Origin: an uncultured Dorea sp.
GTDB lineage: Bacteria; Bacillota; Clostridia; Lachnospirales; Lachnospiraceae
NCBI GenBank assembly: GCA_910580235.1
Contig: CAJTVU010000006.1
Span: 1 to 64,000 of the forward strand
DNA length: 64,000 nt
Direction of reading: 5' to 3'
Both the position numbers and the translations under genes were made by a program. The notes under the pieces were generated by a model. That model was not told the origin of the DNA. It ran no database searches and saw nothing but the letters and a program-made list of their open reading frames with translations. Positions 13,707 to 23,049 of the stretch are shown piece by piece (position 1 is the first letter of the stretch; each line of letters begins with the position of its first letter).

Positions 13707-16225
13707 AGATTGGCAAGAGAGACAAGCAATTACAGGAATTTAATGAGGACAAGATCAGGAACGCCGTCCTGAAAGCGTTTGCCAGCACGCAGAGCGTCAT
13801 CTTGGAGGAACATCTGGCATCTATATGCCAGGATATTTTTGAGATGGTGTCTGCCGCTCACGATCAAGGGGCTATCACTACTGTAGAGGAGATCCAGGAT
13901 CGCGTAGAAGAAGAGCTGATGAGGTTCCAATATTTTAAGGAGGCAAAAAGCTATATCCTCTACCGAGAGGTCCGCAAGCAGAAGAGGGAGATTATCGGGC
14001 AGTTCCAGTCTTTGATCTCGGAGGGTGAGATCATCCAATTGATAAGAGAGCTCCAGAATGAATTTAGCGAATGCCCCATGCAATCTCTGTACTCAAAATA
14101 CCAGTCTTATCACGCGCATCAGATGAGCACGGAAGAGATTCTTGATGTGCTGATGCGATGCTGCGTAGAGCTGATTAGCGTCGAGGTTCCGGAATGGGAG
14201 ATGATTGCCGCCCGTTTCCTGATAAAGAAGATCGATCTGATGGTAGACAGGGCGTGGGAGAGCGAGGGCGGTTGCACATTTTATGAAAAGATCCGTCGAA
14301 TGAGCGAGGAAGGCTACTATGGATCCTATATCCTTGAGAATTATTCTGAGGAAGAGGTATCAGAACTGGAAGGCTATCTGAAGGAAGAGAACGATCGCCT
14401 TTTTACGTACAGCGGGCTGGATCTGCTTATGAAGCGTTATCTTATCCGATCCTATGACCATCGCATTTTAGAAAAGCCTCAGGAGATGTTCATGGGCATT
14501 GCGATGCATCTGGCTATACCGGAAAAGGAGAATAGAGTATTCTGGGCAAAGGAGATCTATGATGTACTAAGCGCGCTGAAAGCCACTATGGCGACTCCTA
14601 CAATGGCGAACTCCAGAAAGCCTTACCATCAGATGTCTTCGTGTTTTATTGATACGGTCGAGGATTCGCTGGACGGCATTTATAAAAGCCTGGACAATTT
14701 TGCAAAGGTCAGCAAATATGGAGGCGGCATGGGGCTCTACTTCGGAAAAGTCCGTGCCAGCGGCTCGGATATCCGCGGCTTTCAGGGGGCGGCGGGGGGC
14801 GTTATCCGCTGGATCAAGCTGGTTAACGACACAGCGACCGCCGTGGATCAGCTGGGCGTCCGTGCAGGCGCGGTAGCCGTCTATCTGGACGTGTGGCACA
14901 AAGACCTTCCAGAGTTCCTGGCTCTTCGCACGAATAATGGAGACGACCGCCAAAAGGCGCATGATGTCTTTCCTGCCGTCTGTTATCCAAATCTGTTCTG
15001 GGAGATGGTGGAAGAAGATATCGATCAGACATGGTATTTGATGGATCCGCATGAGATCCAGGTCGTGCAGGGCTACAATCTGGAGGACTGTTACGGCGAA
15101 GAGTGGAAGAAGCGTTATCTGGCCTGTGTGGCTGACACGCGGATCTCGAAGCGGGAGATATCATTAAAAGAGCTGATCCGACTGATCATTAAATCGGCAG
15201 TAGAGACAGGCACGCCCTTTACGTTCAACCGGGACATCGTCAATGCGGCCAACCCAAATCCTCACAAGGGAATGATCTACTGTAGCAATCTCTGTACTGA
15301 GATCGCACAGAATATGAGCGCTTTATCCCACACCGCGCAAAAAACCGTTGAGATTGAAGGAGAGACCGTTATTGTAGATGAATATAGGCCGGGAGACTTT
15401 GTAGTATGCAACCTGGCAAGCCTCACCCTTGGGCATATAGACGTGAACTGTGACGAGGAGCTGGAGCATACTGTTTCAGTCATCGTCCGTGCGCTGGATA
15501 ATGTCATTGATCTGAACTACTATCCGATCCCTTTTGCAAAGATCACCAACTCCCGCTATCGCTCCATCGGCCTGGGGACGAGCGGATATCATCATATGCT
15601 TGTAAATAATGGGCTTAAGTTTGAGAGCGAGGAGCATCTGGCCTTTGTGGACGAGCTCTATGAGAAGATTAATTACTATGCGATTAAGGCCAGCAACCAG
15701 CTGGCAAAAGAAAAAGGGACGTATGATTACTTTCATGGCAGCAGCTGGGAGAACGGCAAGTACTTTGAGGAGCGTCATTACGACACAGAAAGGTGGCAGG
15801 AGCTAAGGCGTGAGGTGGCGGAAAGCGGCGTCCGCAACGCATACTTGTTGGCTGTTGCTCCCACTTCTTCCACTTCTATTATTTCAGGGACGACGGCTGC
15901 GATCGACCCGATTATGAACAAGTTCTTTCTGGAGGAGAAGAAGGGAAGCATCATTACAAGGATCGCGCCGAATTTGAATATGGATACATTCTGGCTGTAC
16001 AAGCAGGCACACCATATCGATCAGACATGGCTTGTAAGGGCAGCCGGCATCCGCCAGCGCCACATTGATCAGGCGCAGTCGGTAAACTTGTATATTACGA
16101 ATGAATATTCTTTGCGCCAGGTGCTGAATCTTTATCTTCTGGCATATCACGAGGGCGTAAAGACATTATATTATGTCCGCAGCAAATCATTAGAAGTAGA
16201 AGAGTGCGACTCTTGCTCATCATAG
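13703..16225 (+). CDS. nrdA: Class Ia ribonucleotide reductase large subunit
   Basis: Reduces ribonucleoside diphosphates to deoxyribonucleotides, with the beta subunit supplying the radical. The 840-residue protein has an N-terminal ATP-cone (residues about 1-95), the catalytic barrel with SSCFIDTVEDSL, a glycine-rich GGGMGLYF, NLCTEI and VVCNLASL carrying active-site cysteines, PTSSTSIISG, and a C-terminal redox pair in EECDSCSS. The ATP-cone implies dATP feedback inhibition. It is 10 bp upstream of nrdB in one operon. Class I enzymes need oxygen to form the radical, which is notable in a lineage of strict anaerobes. Confidence 0.93.
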   Translation: MKIGKRDKQLQEFNEDKIRNAVLKAFASTQSVILEEHLASICQDIFEMVSAAHDQGAITTVEEIQDRVEEELMRFQYFKEAKSYILYREVRKQKREIIGQFQSLISEGEIIQLIRELQNEFSECPMQSLYSKYQSYHAHQMSTEEILDVLMRCCVELISVEVPEWEMIAARFLIKKIDLMVDRAWESEGGCTFYEKIRRMSEEGYYGSYILENYSEEEVSELEGYLKEENDRLFTYSGLDLLMKRYLIRSYDHRILEKPQEMFMGIAMHLAIPEKENRVFWAKEIYDVLSALKATMATPTMANSRKPYHQMSSCFIDTVEDSLDGIYKSLDNFAKVSKYGGGMGLYFGKVRASGSDIRGFQGAAGGVIRWIKLVNDTATAVDQLGVRAGAVAVYLDVWHKDLPEFLALRTNNGDDRQKAHDVFPAVCYPNLFWEMVEEDIDQTWYLMDPHEIQVVQGYNLEDCYGEEWKKRYLACVADTRISKREISLKELIRLIIKSAVETGTPFTFNRDIVNAANPNPHKGMIYCSNLCTEIAQNMSALSHTAQKTVEIEGETVIVDEYRPGDFVVCNLASLTLGHIDVNCDEELEHTVSVIVRALDNVIDLNYYPIPFAKITNSRYRSIGLGTSGYHHMLVNNGLKFESEEHLAFVDELYEKINYYAIKASNQLAKEKGTYDYFHGSSWENGKYFEERHYDTERWQELRREVAESGVRNAYLLAVAPTSSTSIISGTTAAIDPIMNKFFLEEKKGSIITRIAPNLNMDTFWLYKQAHHIDQTWLVRAAGIRQRHIDQAQSVNLYITNEYSLRQVLNLYLLAYHEGVKTLYYVRSKSLEVEECDSCSS

Positions 16226-16235
16226 GAGGGGAATT

Positions 16236-17276
16236 ATGGAATTAAAGAAAAAAGCGTTATTTAACGAACATGGAGATATCGAGGTCATCAAGCGAAGGAT
16301 GATTAATGGGAACACGACGAATCTAAATGATTTTAATAATATGAAGTATTCCTGGGTGTCTGACTGGTATCGTCAGGCGATGAACAACTTCTGGATCCCC
16401 GAGGAGATTAATATGAACCAGGACATTAAGGATTATCGTCTCTTAAAGGAAGCGGAAAAGACGGCTTACGATAAGATCCTCTCTTTCCTGATCTTCCTGG
16501 ATTCTATCCAGACGGCGAACCTTCCTTATATAGGGGAGTATGTGACCGCGAATGAAGTAAACTTATGTCTGACCATCCAGGCGTTCCACGAGTCGATCCA
16601 CTCCCAGAGCTACGGATATATGTTGGACACGATCTGCTCGCCGCAAGAGCGCCTTGGCATCCTCTACCAGTGGAAGGACGATGAGATGCTGCTTTCCAGA
16701 AATAAGTTTATCGGCGACCTTTACAATGCTTTCCAGGAGAATAAAGATGCGTTTACGCTTGCCAGGGTCATGGTGGCAAATTATATTCTGGAGGGGATTT
16801 ACTTCTACTCTGGCTTTATGTTCTTCTATAATCTTGGAAGGAATGGGAAGATGCCCGGGAGCGTCCAGGAGATCCGCTATATCAACCGGGACGAGAACAC
16901 GCATCTGTGGCTGTTCCGCAATATCCTTCTGGAGCTGCAAAAGGAAGTCCCGGATCTCTTTACGGAGGAGAAGAAAGAGGCTTATAGAGCCATGATCCGG
17001 CAGGGCGTAGAGGAGGAGATACGCTGGGGCAAGTATGTCATAGGAGATGAGATAGACGGCCTGACGTCTCAGATGATCCATGACTATGTAAAATATCTGG
17101 GGAATCTAAGAAGCCAGGGGATCGGTCTTGGCGTCCTTTTTGAAGGATATGAAGAAGAGCCTGCCTCTATGGAGTGGGTATCGAAATACTCCAATGCAAA
17201 TATGATTAAAACGGACTTCTTCGAAGCCCGCTCCAGCGCATATGCAAAATCCACAGCTCTGGTGGATGACTTGTAA
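16236..17276 (+). CDS. nrdB: Class Ia ribonucleotide reductase small subunit
   Basis: Di-metal tyrosyl-radical subunit of 346 residues. Ligands and radical site are visible: Asp in FLDSIQTAN, HESIHSQSY supplying Glu, His and the radical Tyr, Glu in YILEGIYFYSG, and RDENTH supplying Glu and His. All key residues are present, so it should be active. It follows nrdA by 10 bp with a GGAGGGG site and is closed by a strong terminator. Neither nrdI nor nrdH is adjacent, arguing for class Ia rather than Ib. Confidence 0.93.
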   Translation: MELKKKALFNEHGDIEVIKRRMINGNTTNLNDFNNMKYSWVSDWYRQAMNNFWIPEEINMNQDIKDYRLLKEAEKTAYDKILSFLIFLDSIQTANLPYIGEYVTANEVNLCLTIQAFHESIHSQSYGYMLDTICSPQERLGILYQWKDDEMLLSRNKFIGDLYNAFQENKDAFTLARVMVANYILEGIYFYSGFMFFYNLGRNGKMPGSVQEIRYINRDENTHLWLFRNILLELQKEVPDLFTEEKKEAYRAMIRQGVEEEIRWGKYVIGDEIDGLTSQMIHDYVKYLGNLRSQGIGLGVLFEGYEEEPASMEWVSKYSNANMIKTDFFEARSSAYAKSTALVDDL

Positions 17277-17290
17277 GAGAATGGATTTAA

Positions 17291-17341
17291 TGGGCGCGGC
17301 CTGCTCCTGAACATAGTGGGGCAAGGCCGCGCCCATTTTTA
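17291..17341 (+). terminator. Strong terminator after nrdB
   Basis: TGGGCGCGGCCT pairs perfectly with AGGCCGCGCCCA, followed by TTTTT. Confidence 0.9.
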
Positions 17342-17361
17342 ATGCCTATAGAGGAGCTAAG

Positions 17362-17964
17362 CTATAAATTGATCTTCCTGTCCTTAAAATAATATTCTTT
17401 ATCGTGGTCGTTTATCTCTCGAAGTACTTTGCAGGGAACGCCGACAGCCAGGACATTAGATGGGATATCCTTTGTGACCACGCTTCCCGCTCCGATCACG
17501 ACATTGTCGCCGATCGTAATTCCCGGCATGATGAGCGCTCCTGCACCAATCCAGCAATTTGTCCCTATGTGGATAGGAGCGTTATACTGGTAGCCTTGTC
17601 TGCGTAATTCGGGGAGGATAGGATGCCCTGCGGTAGCTACCGTGACATTCGGCCCAAACATTGTATAATCTCCTACATAGATGTGGGTGTCGTCTACAAG
17701 TGTTAAATTAAAGTTCGCATAAATGTTTTTGCCGAAGTGGACATGGCCTCCGCCGAAATTAGAATGGAACGGCGGCTCGATATAACAGCCTTCCCCGATT
17801 TCGGCGAACATTTCTTTGAGAAGAGCAGCCCTCTTCTCCAGCTGGGTGGGACGTGTAGCGTTAAAATCGTAGAGCCGGTCCAGCCTTTTTAGCTGTTCAT
17901 CCATAATCTCTTCATCATTTGGCAGATAAAGCTCGCCTGTGTGCATCTTGTCTTTCATACTCAT
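17362..17964 (-). CDS. Maltose/galactoside O-acetyltransferase family enzyme
   Basis: Transfers acetyl from acetyl-CoA to a sugar hydroxyl. The 200-residue protein has an N-terminal Mac domain (residues about 5-60, KDKMHTGELY) and a left-handed beta-helix with hexapeptide repeats: NFGGGHVHFG, NFNLTLVDD with the catalytic His in TAGHP, GTNCWIGAGALIMPG and GDNVVIGAGSVV. The substrate cannot be read from sequence. The start follows GGAGG. The first 50 bp overlap the end of the MATE gene, so the two are co-transcribed and probably translationally coupled. Confidence 0.9.
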   Translation of the reverse strand: MSMKDKMHTGELYLPNDEEIMDEQLKRLDRLYDFNATRPTQLEKRAALLKEMFAEIGEGCYIEPPFHSNFGGGHVHFGKNIYANFNLTLVDDTHIYVGDYTMFGPNVTVATAGHPILPELRRQGYQYNAPIHIGTNCWIGAGALIMPGITIGDNVVIGAGSVVTKDIPSNVLAVGVPCKVLREINDHDKEYYFKDRKINL

Positions 17965-19342
17965 TTTGCATATCCTCCTTAATAGTTAAATCTTTTACCC
18001 AATGGTACTTTTTATAATGCCTGTAGACCGCAGGCAGTTTAATGATCTCATCGAGATTGATGATGAAGTATACCATCAGTATAGGTACCTTTATTATAAA
18101 TGCCGCGATGAAGCCCAATGGAACGGTAATACACCACATTGTGACCGTATCGCACAGTAGCCCGAACCTGCTGTCTCCCCCTGCGCTGAATATTCCTGCG
18201 ATCGTCGTTCCGTTTACTGATTTCCCAATTAAATAGTAGGAACACATGACGAGCATCCACTTCAGATAAACAGAGGCCTGTTCGCTTAAATTCGCAACGG
18301 ACAGGATGGCTGGGCTGATGACAAGCAGCAATATTCCTGAAGCGATCCCGGAGGCTACAGACATAATGCAGAGCTTTTTTCCATAAAGCTTTGCGCTCTC
18401 CAGGTTCCCGGCGCCCAGCTCGTTCCCAACGATGATCCCGCCTCCGCTGCCAAGCCCAAGGCAGAAACAGGCAACAAGGTTCTTTACGATATTTGCAATA
18501 GAATTAGCTGCAACAGCGTCATTTCCAAGATGCCCCATAATGACGGAATACATAGTAAACCCACACCCCCATACAATTTCATTTCCAAGGACAGGGAGCG
18601 TATACTTCCAGAAATTACTACAGAGAGAATGGTCATTATTGCGTAAGTTTAGCCATCTTAATTTTACAGCATCCTTTTTGGACGTTTCAAGCATACACCA
18701 TGCTGCTTCAATTATCCGTGCAAGTACCGTCGCTAAAGCGGCTCCTGCGATCCCCATCGGAGGCATCCCCAATAAGCCAAATATGAATATAGCATTTAAA
18801 GTGATATTTAATATTACGCTGGCTGAGCTGATCATGCTGCTTTTAAATGCTCTTCCGCTGTTTTTCAACGTGCATAGATAGATCTGTGAGATTCCAGCCA
18901 GAAGATAGGATAATGATACAGTACGCAGGTAGAGCGCTCCATTTTCTATCAAAATACGCTCTGCTGTAAATATTCTCATCAGGCAGGAAGGAATGAAGAA
19001 GGAGGCAAGTGAGAACAACAAGGATGCTGCCATGGTGATCTTCAGAACGTAGGCGAATATCTTCTCTACTTCCTTTTTTTCGCCTTTTCCCCAATATTGC
19101 GCGGCAAACATAGACAGGCCAATGGTCATAGCGGCTAAGAATAAGTTTTGCACAAATGCGATCTGGCTGGCAAGAGAAACGGCGGCCAGCGCGTCCTGAG
19201 ACAGCGCTCCAAGCATCAATGCGTCCGAAGCGCTGACAAGAGCCAGCATAAACTGTTGGAAAGCAATTGGAAGGACTAATGTCATCAGTTTTTTAATAAA
19301 ATCGTTTTGTTTGCTCATAATATATCTCTTATCTGCTTTCAT
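17915..19342 (-). CDS. MATE-family efflux transporter
   Basis: 475 residues with about twelve membrane helices in two MatE repeats. It opens with a typical IKKLMTLVLPIAFQQFMLAL helix and contains GALSQDALAAVSLASQI and the second-half GSGGGIIVGNELGAG. Such proteins export drugs or metabolites using sodium or proton gradients. It is upstream of and overlaps the acetyltransferase gene and is divergent from an AraC regulator that is the likely controller. A GAGG site 6 nt before the ATG supports the start. Confidence 0.92.
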   Translation of the reverse strand: MKADKRYIMSKQNDFIKKLMTLVLPIAFQQFMLALVSASDALMLGALSQDALAAVSLASQIAFVQNLFLAAMTIGLSMFAAQYWGKGEKKEVEKIFAYVLKITMAASLLFSLASFFIPSCLMRIFTAERILIENGALYLRTVSLSYLLAGISQIYLCTLKNSGRAFKSSMISSASVILNITLNAIFIFGLLGMPPMGIAGAALATVLARIIEAAWCMLETSKKDAVKLRWLNLRNNDHSLCSNFWKYTLPVLGNEIVWGCGFTMYSVIMGHLGNDAVAANSIANIVKNLVACFCLGLGSGGGIIVGNELGAGNLESAKLYGKKLCIMSVASGIASGILLLVISPAILSVANLSEQASVYLKWMLVMCSYYLIGKSVNGTTIAGIFSAGGDSRFGLLCDTVTMWCITVPLGFIAAFIIKVPILMVYFIINLDEIIKLPAVYRHYKKYHWVKDLTIKEDMQNEYERQDAHRRALSAK

Positions 19343-19357
19343 AGCCTGCCTCTTTTA

Positions 19358-19386
19358 TTGACATAGTATTTGCTGATGGTTATAAT
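19358..19386 (+). promoter_or_regulatory. Promoter of the AraC-type gene
   Basis: TTGACA, 17 nt, TATAAT: a perfect sigma-A promoter, about 70 nt before the start codon, in the region divergent from the MATE gene. Confidence 0.8.
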
Positions 19387-19463
19387 TATACTGTTCAGGT
19401 CTGGGGAAATCTATCAATATACTTTCTGTTACTATAACAATCCTGCGAAGGGAGAAGAGTGGA

Positions 19464-20348
19464 ATGGAGATATCTCTTGATTTAAAAGACGATCATTCTG
19501 AAAAGATTGCTTATGATGATATGGAATATCCGATCTACATACGTCATTCCTGCCTAAGCAGCTATCCAGGCTACGCTGCGCCGCCGCACTGGCATGATGA
19601 TATTGAGTTTATTATTATTTTAAAAGGGGGAATGACATATAATGTCAACGGGAAGCTGATAGACCTGGCTTCTGGGGAAGGGATATTTGTAAATTCCCGC
19701 CAAATGCACTTTGGATATTCTAAGAGACATGAAGAGTGTGGATTTATTTGCGTTGTCCTGCATCCTATGGCTCTGTGCCTGACGCCCGATATGGAGCGGA
19801 ATTATATAATGCCGCTCCTTAGGAATGCACATATCCCGTTTATCCATCTTAGCGATGCGAAATGGCACCGGGACGTTATTGATGGGATCAGGGAGATATA
19901 TGCCCTTAAGACGGCGCCTGCTGCTTCGCTAAAGATACAAAGCATCTTCACATGGATATGGGCGCTGGTTTTTGAAAATGCACCAAAGTCTGAAGGGATA
20001 AAACAAACGCATCATCACAATCTTTCTATTCTTAAAAATATGATCAGCTTTATCCAGCAGCATTTTCATGAGAGGATAACACTGGGGCAGATCGCAGAAT
20101 CGGGCGGTGTCGGGCAAAGCAAATGCTGCAAGCTGTTTGGAGCGTATATACACCAGACGCCGAATGCCTACCTTACTGCATACAGGCTTAACAAGAGCGC
20201 AGAGCTTTTGCATAGGACAGATCTGGCTATTACGGAGATTGCATATGAAGTCGGTTTTAATGGAGCCAGTTATTATGCAGAAGCCTTCCGTAAATATTTT
20301 GGGATGTCTCCGTCGGAATATAGGAAGATTTCTGCCAGCGCTGTCTGA
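19464..20348 (+). CDS. AraC-family transcriptional regulator
   Basis: 294 residues. An N-terminal cupin-like ligand domain (residues about 25-110, PPHWHDDIEFIIIL) is joined to a C-terminal double helix-turn-helix (about 190-290) with the AraC signature ITEIAYEVGFNGASYYAEAF. It is divergent from the MATE-acetyltransferase pair and presumably activates it in response to a small ligand. It ends one base before the stop of the convergent immA gene, so the phage-tail cluster begins exactly here. Confidence 0.92.
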   Translation: MEISLDLKDDHSEKIAYDDMEYPIYIRHSCLSSYPGYAAPPHWHDDIEFIIILKGGMTYNVNGKLIDLASGEGIFVNSRQMHFGYSKRHEECGFICVVLHPMALCLTPDMERNYIMPLLRNAHIPFIHLSDAKWHRDVIDGIREIYALKTAPAASLKIQSIFTWIWALVFENAPKSEGIKQTHHHNLSILKNMISFIQQHFHERITLGQIAESGGVGQSKCCKLFGAYIHQTPNAYLTAYRLNKSAELLHRTDLAITEIAYEVGFNGASYYAEAFRKYFGMSPSEYRKISASAV

Positions 20349-20810
20349 TTATATTATCTTGCCGACCATCAGATGAGGGATGAACATTATATAATAGGAA
20401 TCAACGGTGACACATTCACCATATTTGGCACGGTAACAGTCAATTGCTTCTTGAAGGAATTCTTCTGTAACATCCAGATACTCTGCGACATCATGGCGAG
20501 TGCGGCAGCCATGCTCATAGGCGTTGATCAGGCCCATAAGGCCGATCAGCTTATTGTAAGCCCACAGCCTTGCCTGACGCTCCTGCTTCTGATTGTGTGG
20601 ATCTTTTAAATCTATGATATTTCCCACAGTAGTTTGGTGATGTCCCAGCTCTTCGGCAAGTACACAGGCTTTTTCGGTCAATGTGCCGATGTTCTTGTTT
20701 ATTCCTATTTTGTTCCCGTTACATAAGCCTTTGGCTTTTGATTTAAAATATTTTTCTATGATGATGATCTCATCATCATATTCAGAGATTAATTGCTCGT
20801 ACTTATTCAT
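20349..20810 (-). CDS. immA: ImmA/IrrE-family metallopeptidase
   Basis: 153 residues. The zinc motif appears as LAEELGHHQTT, the form common in prophage ImmA proteins (E-E-L-G-H with a second histidine). Members cleave a partner XRE repressor after DNA damage and so induce the element, as ImmA of ICEBs1 cleaves ImmR. It lies 11 bp downstream of the CI-like repressor on the same transcript. The start was set at ATG 20810, 6 nt after AAAGGTG. Confidence 0.88.
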   Translation of the reverse strand: MNKYEQLISEYDDEIIIIEKYFKSKAKGLCNGNKIGINKNIGTLTEKACVLAEELGHHQTTVGNIIDLKDPHNQKQERQARLWAYNKLIGLMGLINAYEHGCRTRHDVAEYLDVTEEFLQEAIDCYRAKYGECVTVDSYYIMFIPHLMVGKII

Positions 20811-20821
20811 AGCAGACACCT

Positions 20822-21277
20822 TTATAGATCATCTAAATCTTCTTTCATAAGCTTTTGCTGCTCTTCGTCATTAGAATAATCATTGTGTGCCGCCTGCGGC
20901 TCTAAATGCCTGTTCCAGGAAGGCGTTTCTATAATATTATCTTTCAATGCGATAGAGCGTTCATATTCTTTTTCTAAAGTGAAATTAACCATTTCTTTCC
21001 CGTGAAGGTCAAGACAGCGATATTTTTCCACAATTTTGTATTCTCCTATAGATATGTTATTTTCCATAGCATGCATATTGATCGCATCTTGGAACAGATA
21101 ATTGGCATCACAGTTTAACACTTCCATGATTTTAAAGAGGATAGGTTCTTTTGGAGAGCTTATCTCATTTTCATAATTAGATATGGCTCCGACGGTCACT
21201 CCTAATAAATCAGCTAATTTACTGCGAGAAATATTCTTATCTTCTCTAAGTTCTCTTATCCTGCTCCCTAAGCTCAT
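20822..21277 (-). CDS. CI/ImmR-like XRE repressor of the tail cluster
   Basis: A Cro/CI helix-turn-helix covers residues about 5-60 (SRSKLADLLGVTVGAISNYEN), followed by a linker and an acidic C-terminal tail with no autoprotease domain, as expected for a repressor cleaved in trans by ImmA. It is divergent from the structural operon. The region between carries repeated ACAAGA/TCTTGT half sites inside both promoters, so it probably represses the tail genes and itself. Confidence 0.9.
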   Translation of the reverse strand: MSLGSRIRELREDKNISRSKLADLLGVTVGAISNYENEISSPKEPILFKIMEVLNCDANYLFQDAINMHAMENNISIGEYKIVEKYRCLDLHGKEMVNFTLEKEYERSIALKDNIIETPSWNRHLEPQAAHNDYSNDEEQQKLMKEDLDDL

Positions 21278-21309
21278 GTTTCCACCGACTTTCGTTGTTT
21301 TATAACAAC

Positions 21310-21338
21310 ATTGTATTTCAAATATCTTGTTATGTCAA
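21310..21338 (-). promoter_or_regulatory. Promoter of the repressor-immA operon
   Basis: Minus strand TTGACA, 17 nt, TACAAT. The spacer contains an ACAAGATA half site matching the operator in the divergent promoter. Confidence 0.75.
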
Positions 21339-21370
21339 TATAAGTAGACAAGAAAAGTATCAAAATAGGG

Positions 21371-21399
21371 TTGACAAAACAAGAATCTTGTTATATGAT
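21371..21399 (+). promoter_or_regulatory. Promoter and operator of the tail operon
   Basis: TTGACA, 17 nt, TATGAT. The perfect palindrome ACAAGAATCTTGT (21379-21391) fills the spacer, and two further copies of GACAAGAAAA(G/A)TATCAAAA flank it near 21347 and 21407. Binding there would block RNA polymerase directly. Confidence 0.8.
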
Positions 21400-21502
21400 G
21401 TGAAAAAGACAAGAAAAATATCAAAAAAAGAGAATGAACAAGTTAATTGTTATGTAAAACGGAAACAGTATTGTTCCGTATAAAGCAAGGAGGAGAAAAA
21501 TC

Positions 21503-21973
21503 ATGAATAGAGCAGTCCTGACGGAATATGCGGATATGCGGGAGGAGATTAAGGATCTGAAGAGAAGGATCGAGGCCGGCCAGCGCGAGCTTAACAGGAT
21601 TAACAGGCTGGCGGCGGCGGATTCCGTAACCTGGGGGAAGAAAGGCGGAAGGCCATTGCGGGTAGTAAAGATACAGGGAGCGCCAGGGACACGTATTGGG
21701 AGGAAGCAAAAGGCGTTGGAGAAGAAGGTCGCCCTGCTGGAAGAATTAGAAGTTGCTCTTGTGGAGAAACAGGCGGAAGTGGAAGAGTGCATACAGCAGA
21801 TAGAGAAGAGCGAGCTCAGGACGATGTTCAGGCTGCATTATATAGATGATTTCCCATGGTATAAGGTAGCGATACAGATGAACGGAATATTCCCAAAACG
21901 ACGGATAAAGTATACAGAAGACAGCTGCAGGATGCGGCATAACAGATATTTTGAAGGAGGTGATGTAAATTGA
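21503..21973 (+). CDS. RinA/ArpU-like phage late regulator
   Basis: 156 residues: a charged coiled-coil front (residues about 10-50), a basic glycine-rich stretch, then a C-terminal region IEKSELRTMFRLHYIDDFPW that resembles the sigma-like end of phage late transcription regulators (RinA/ArpU/DUF1492 type), ending with a helix-turn-helix-like CRMRHNRYFE. It is the first gene after the operator-controlled promoter and begins after AAGGAGG. The role as activator of the tail genes is inferred from position and weak resemblance. Confidence 0.55.
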   Translation: MNRAVLTEYADMREEIKDLKRRIEAGQRELNRINRLAAADSVTWGKKGGRPLRVVKIQGAPGTRIGRKQKALEKKVALLEELEVALVEKQAEVEECIQQIEKSELRTMFRLHYIDDFPWYKVAIQMNGIFPKRRIKYTEDSCRMRHNRYFEGGDVN

Positions 21974-22063
21974 TTGACGTATCTTGTGTCCGGAGATGTC
22001 TTAAGTGCAGCCGGGCACGCTAAAATGTACAGAGGCAGCTAAGGAGAAAGGGGGCAGCGACAT

Positions 22064-22492
22064 TTGGCGCAAGCTAAGCAGATCATTGATTATATCCGGG
22101 ACTTCATCCTGGCCTGCAGCTTCCTGCAGGGAGGGAAAGTGAATGTAGATGGTTTGGGAGTAGACATGTCGTACTCTGTGGATCCGCTCCCGTGCGGCCC
22201 GGTCTTGAAGAAGTACACAGACGGGGGCGCTGTGAAACAGTTCCAATTCGCACTTGTAAGCAGAGAGCCTTACAGCGCAGATGAGAGAGAATGCATTAAG
22301 AGCAGCGGATTTTACAAGCAGTTCGAGGAATGGATCAATCAGAAGGACAGAACGAAAGATCTCCCGGATATAGGGAACAAGAAGACACCGTTAAGCATCA
22401 GTATCATACAGGACAGGTATTTATATGGTACTGACAGTAGCCTTGCAAAATATGAGATACAGTGCAGGCTTGAATATGAACAGGAGGTATGA
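22064..22492 (+). CDS. Phage tail completion/terminator-type protein
   Basis: 142 residues, no membrane segment. The features DYIRDFILACSFLQGGKVNVD and YSVDPLPCGPVLKKYTDGG are those of a prophage protein family found just before the tail tube gene in clostridial siphophages (often mislabelled a chloramphenicol resistance protein or minor capsid protein). In that position it would cap or complete the tail. It starts at TTG after an AAGGAG/GGGGG region, and ends 4 nt before the tube gene. Confidence 0.65.
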   Translation: MAQAKQIIDYIRDFILACSFLQGGKVNVDGLGVDMSYSVDPLPCGPVLKKYTDGGAVKQFQFALVSREPYSADERECIKSSGFYKQFEEWINQKDRTKDLPDIGNKKTPLSISIIQDRYLYGTDSSLAKYEIQCRLEYEQEV

Positions 22493-22496
22493 ATTT

Positions 22497-23024
22497 ATGA
22501 CAACAGATACAAGCAGGATTATTACAAGAGCGCAGAGAGTAGCCTTTATGAACACAAACAAAGAAGAGGGCGCGCCCAAATTTGAACGTATGACAGGTTT
22601 TACAACAATGACGACAAGCAAAGAGCCGAAAGAGTATGCCAGACAGTATGTGGATGAGAATACGGAGCGTTCGGACGTTGTCGGCTATGCCCCGTCTACA
22701 GAGTTTGCTTACGACAGGCATACAAATACGCCGGTGCATGATATTTTGTCCGAGATCCATGACAAGGAACGTCTGGGCAATGACGCTCATGTAGAGATCA
22801 TAAGCGTGGACTTATTTGCAGAAGACGAAGAGAAGAAGTGCCCGGCCATTAAAAGGACTTATGCAGTAGTCCCTGATGCGGACGGCGATGGTACAGATGC
22901 CATGGTCTATTCCGGGACATTCAGAGCCGTGTCCGGGATTGAAGAAGGATACGCGACGTCAGCCGACGGATGGAAGACAGTCGAGTACACTGCTAAGGGC
23001 AGCACAGGCCAGCAGAACGGGTAG
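22497..23024 (+). CDS. Major tail tube protein
   Basis: 175 residues with the profile of siphophage tube subunits: a mainly beta protein with SRIITRAQRVAFMNTN near the N-terminus, a central EIHDKERLGNDAHVEIISVDLF and a C-terminal GTFRAVSGIEEGYATSADG. Hexamer rings of it would build the non-contractile tube. The start was placed at ATG 22497 because AGGAGG precedes it. No sheath gene accompanies it, which separates this cluster from R-type tailocins and diffocins. Confidence 0.75.
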   Translation: MTTDTSRIITRAQRVAFMNTNKEEGAPKFERMTGFTTMTTSKEPKEYARQYVDENTERSDVVGYAPSTEFAYDRHTNTPVHDILSEIHDKERLGNDAHVEIISVDLFAEDEEKKCPAIKRTYAVVPDADGDGTDAMVYSGTFRAVSGIEEGYATSADGWKTVEYTAKGSTGQQNG

Positions 23025-23049
23025 ATATCAGACGAGGAGGTATGAGCCA

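Noticed and set aside
21295..21483. 62-residue frame across the tail-cluster operators
   Set aside because: It runs through the promoters and operator repeats, lacks a ribosome binding site and has biased low-complexity content.
21970..22023. 17-residue Cys-containing frame (MIDVSCVRRCLKCSRAR, TTG start) after the first tail-cluster gene
   Set aside because: It has a GGAGG nearby but that site lies inside the end of the upstream gene; too short and without homology to call. It could be a scar of deleted head genes.
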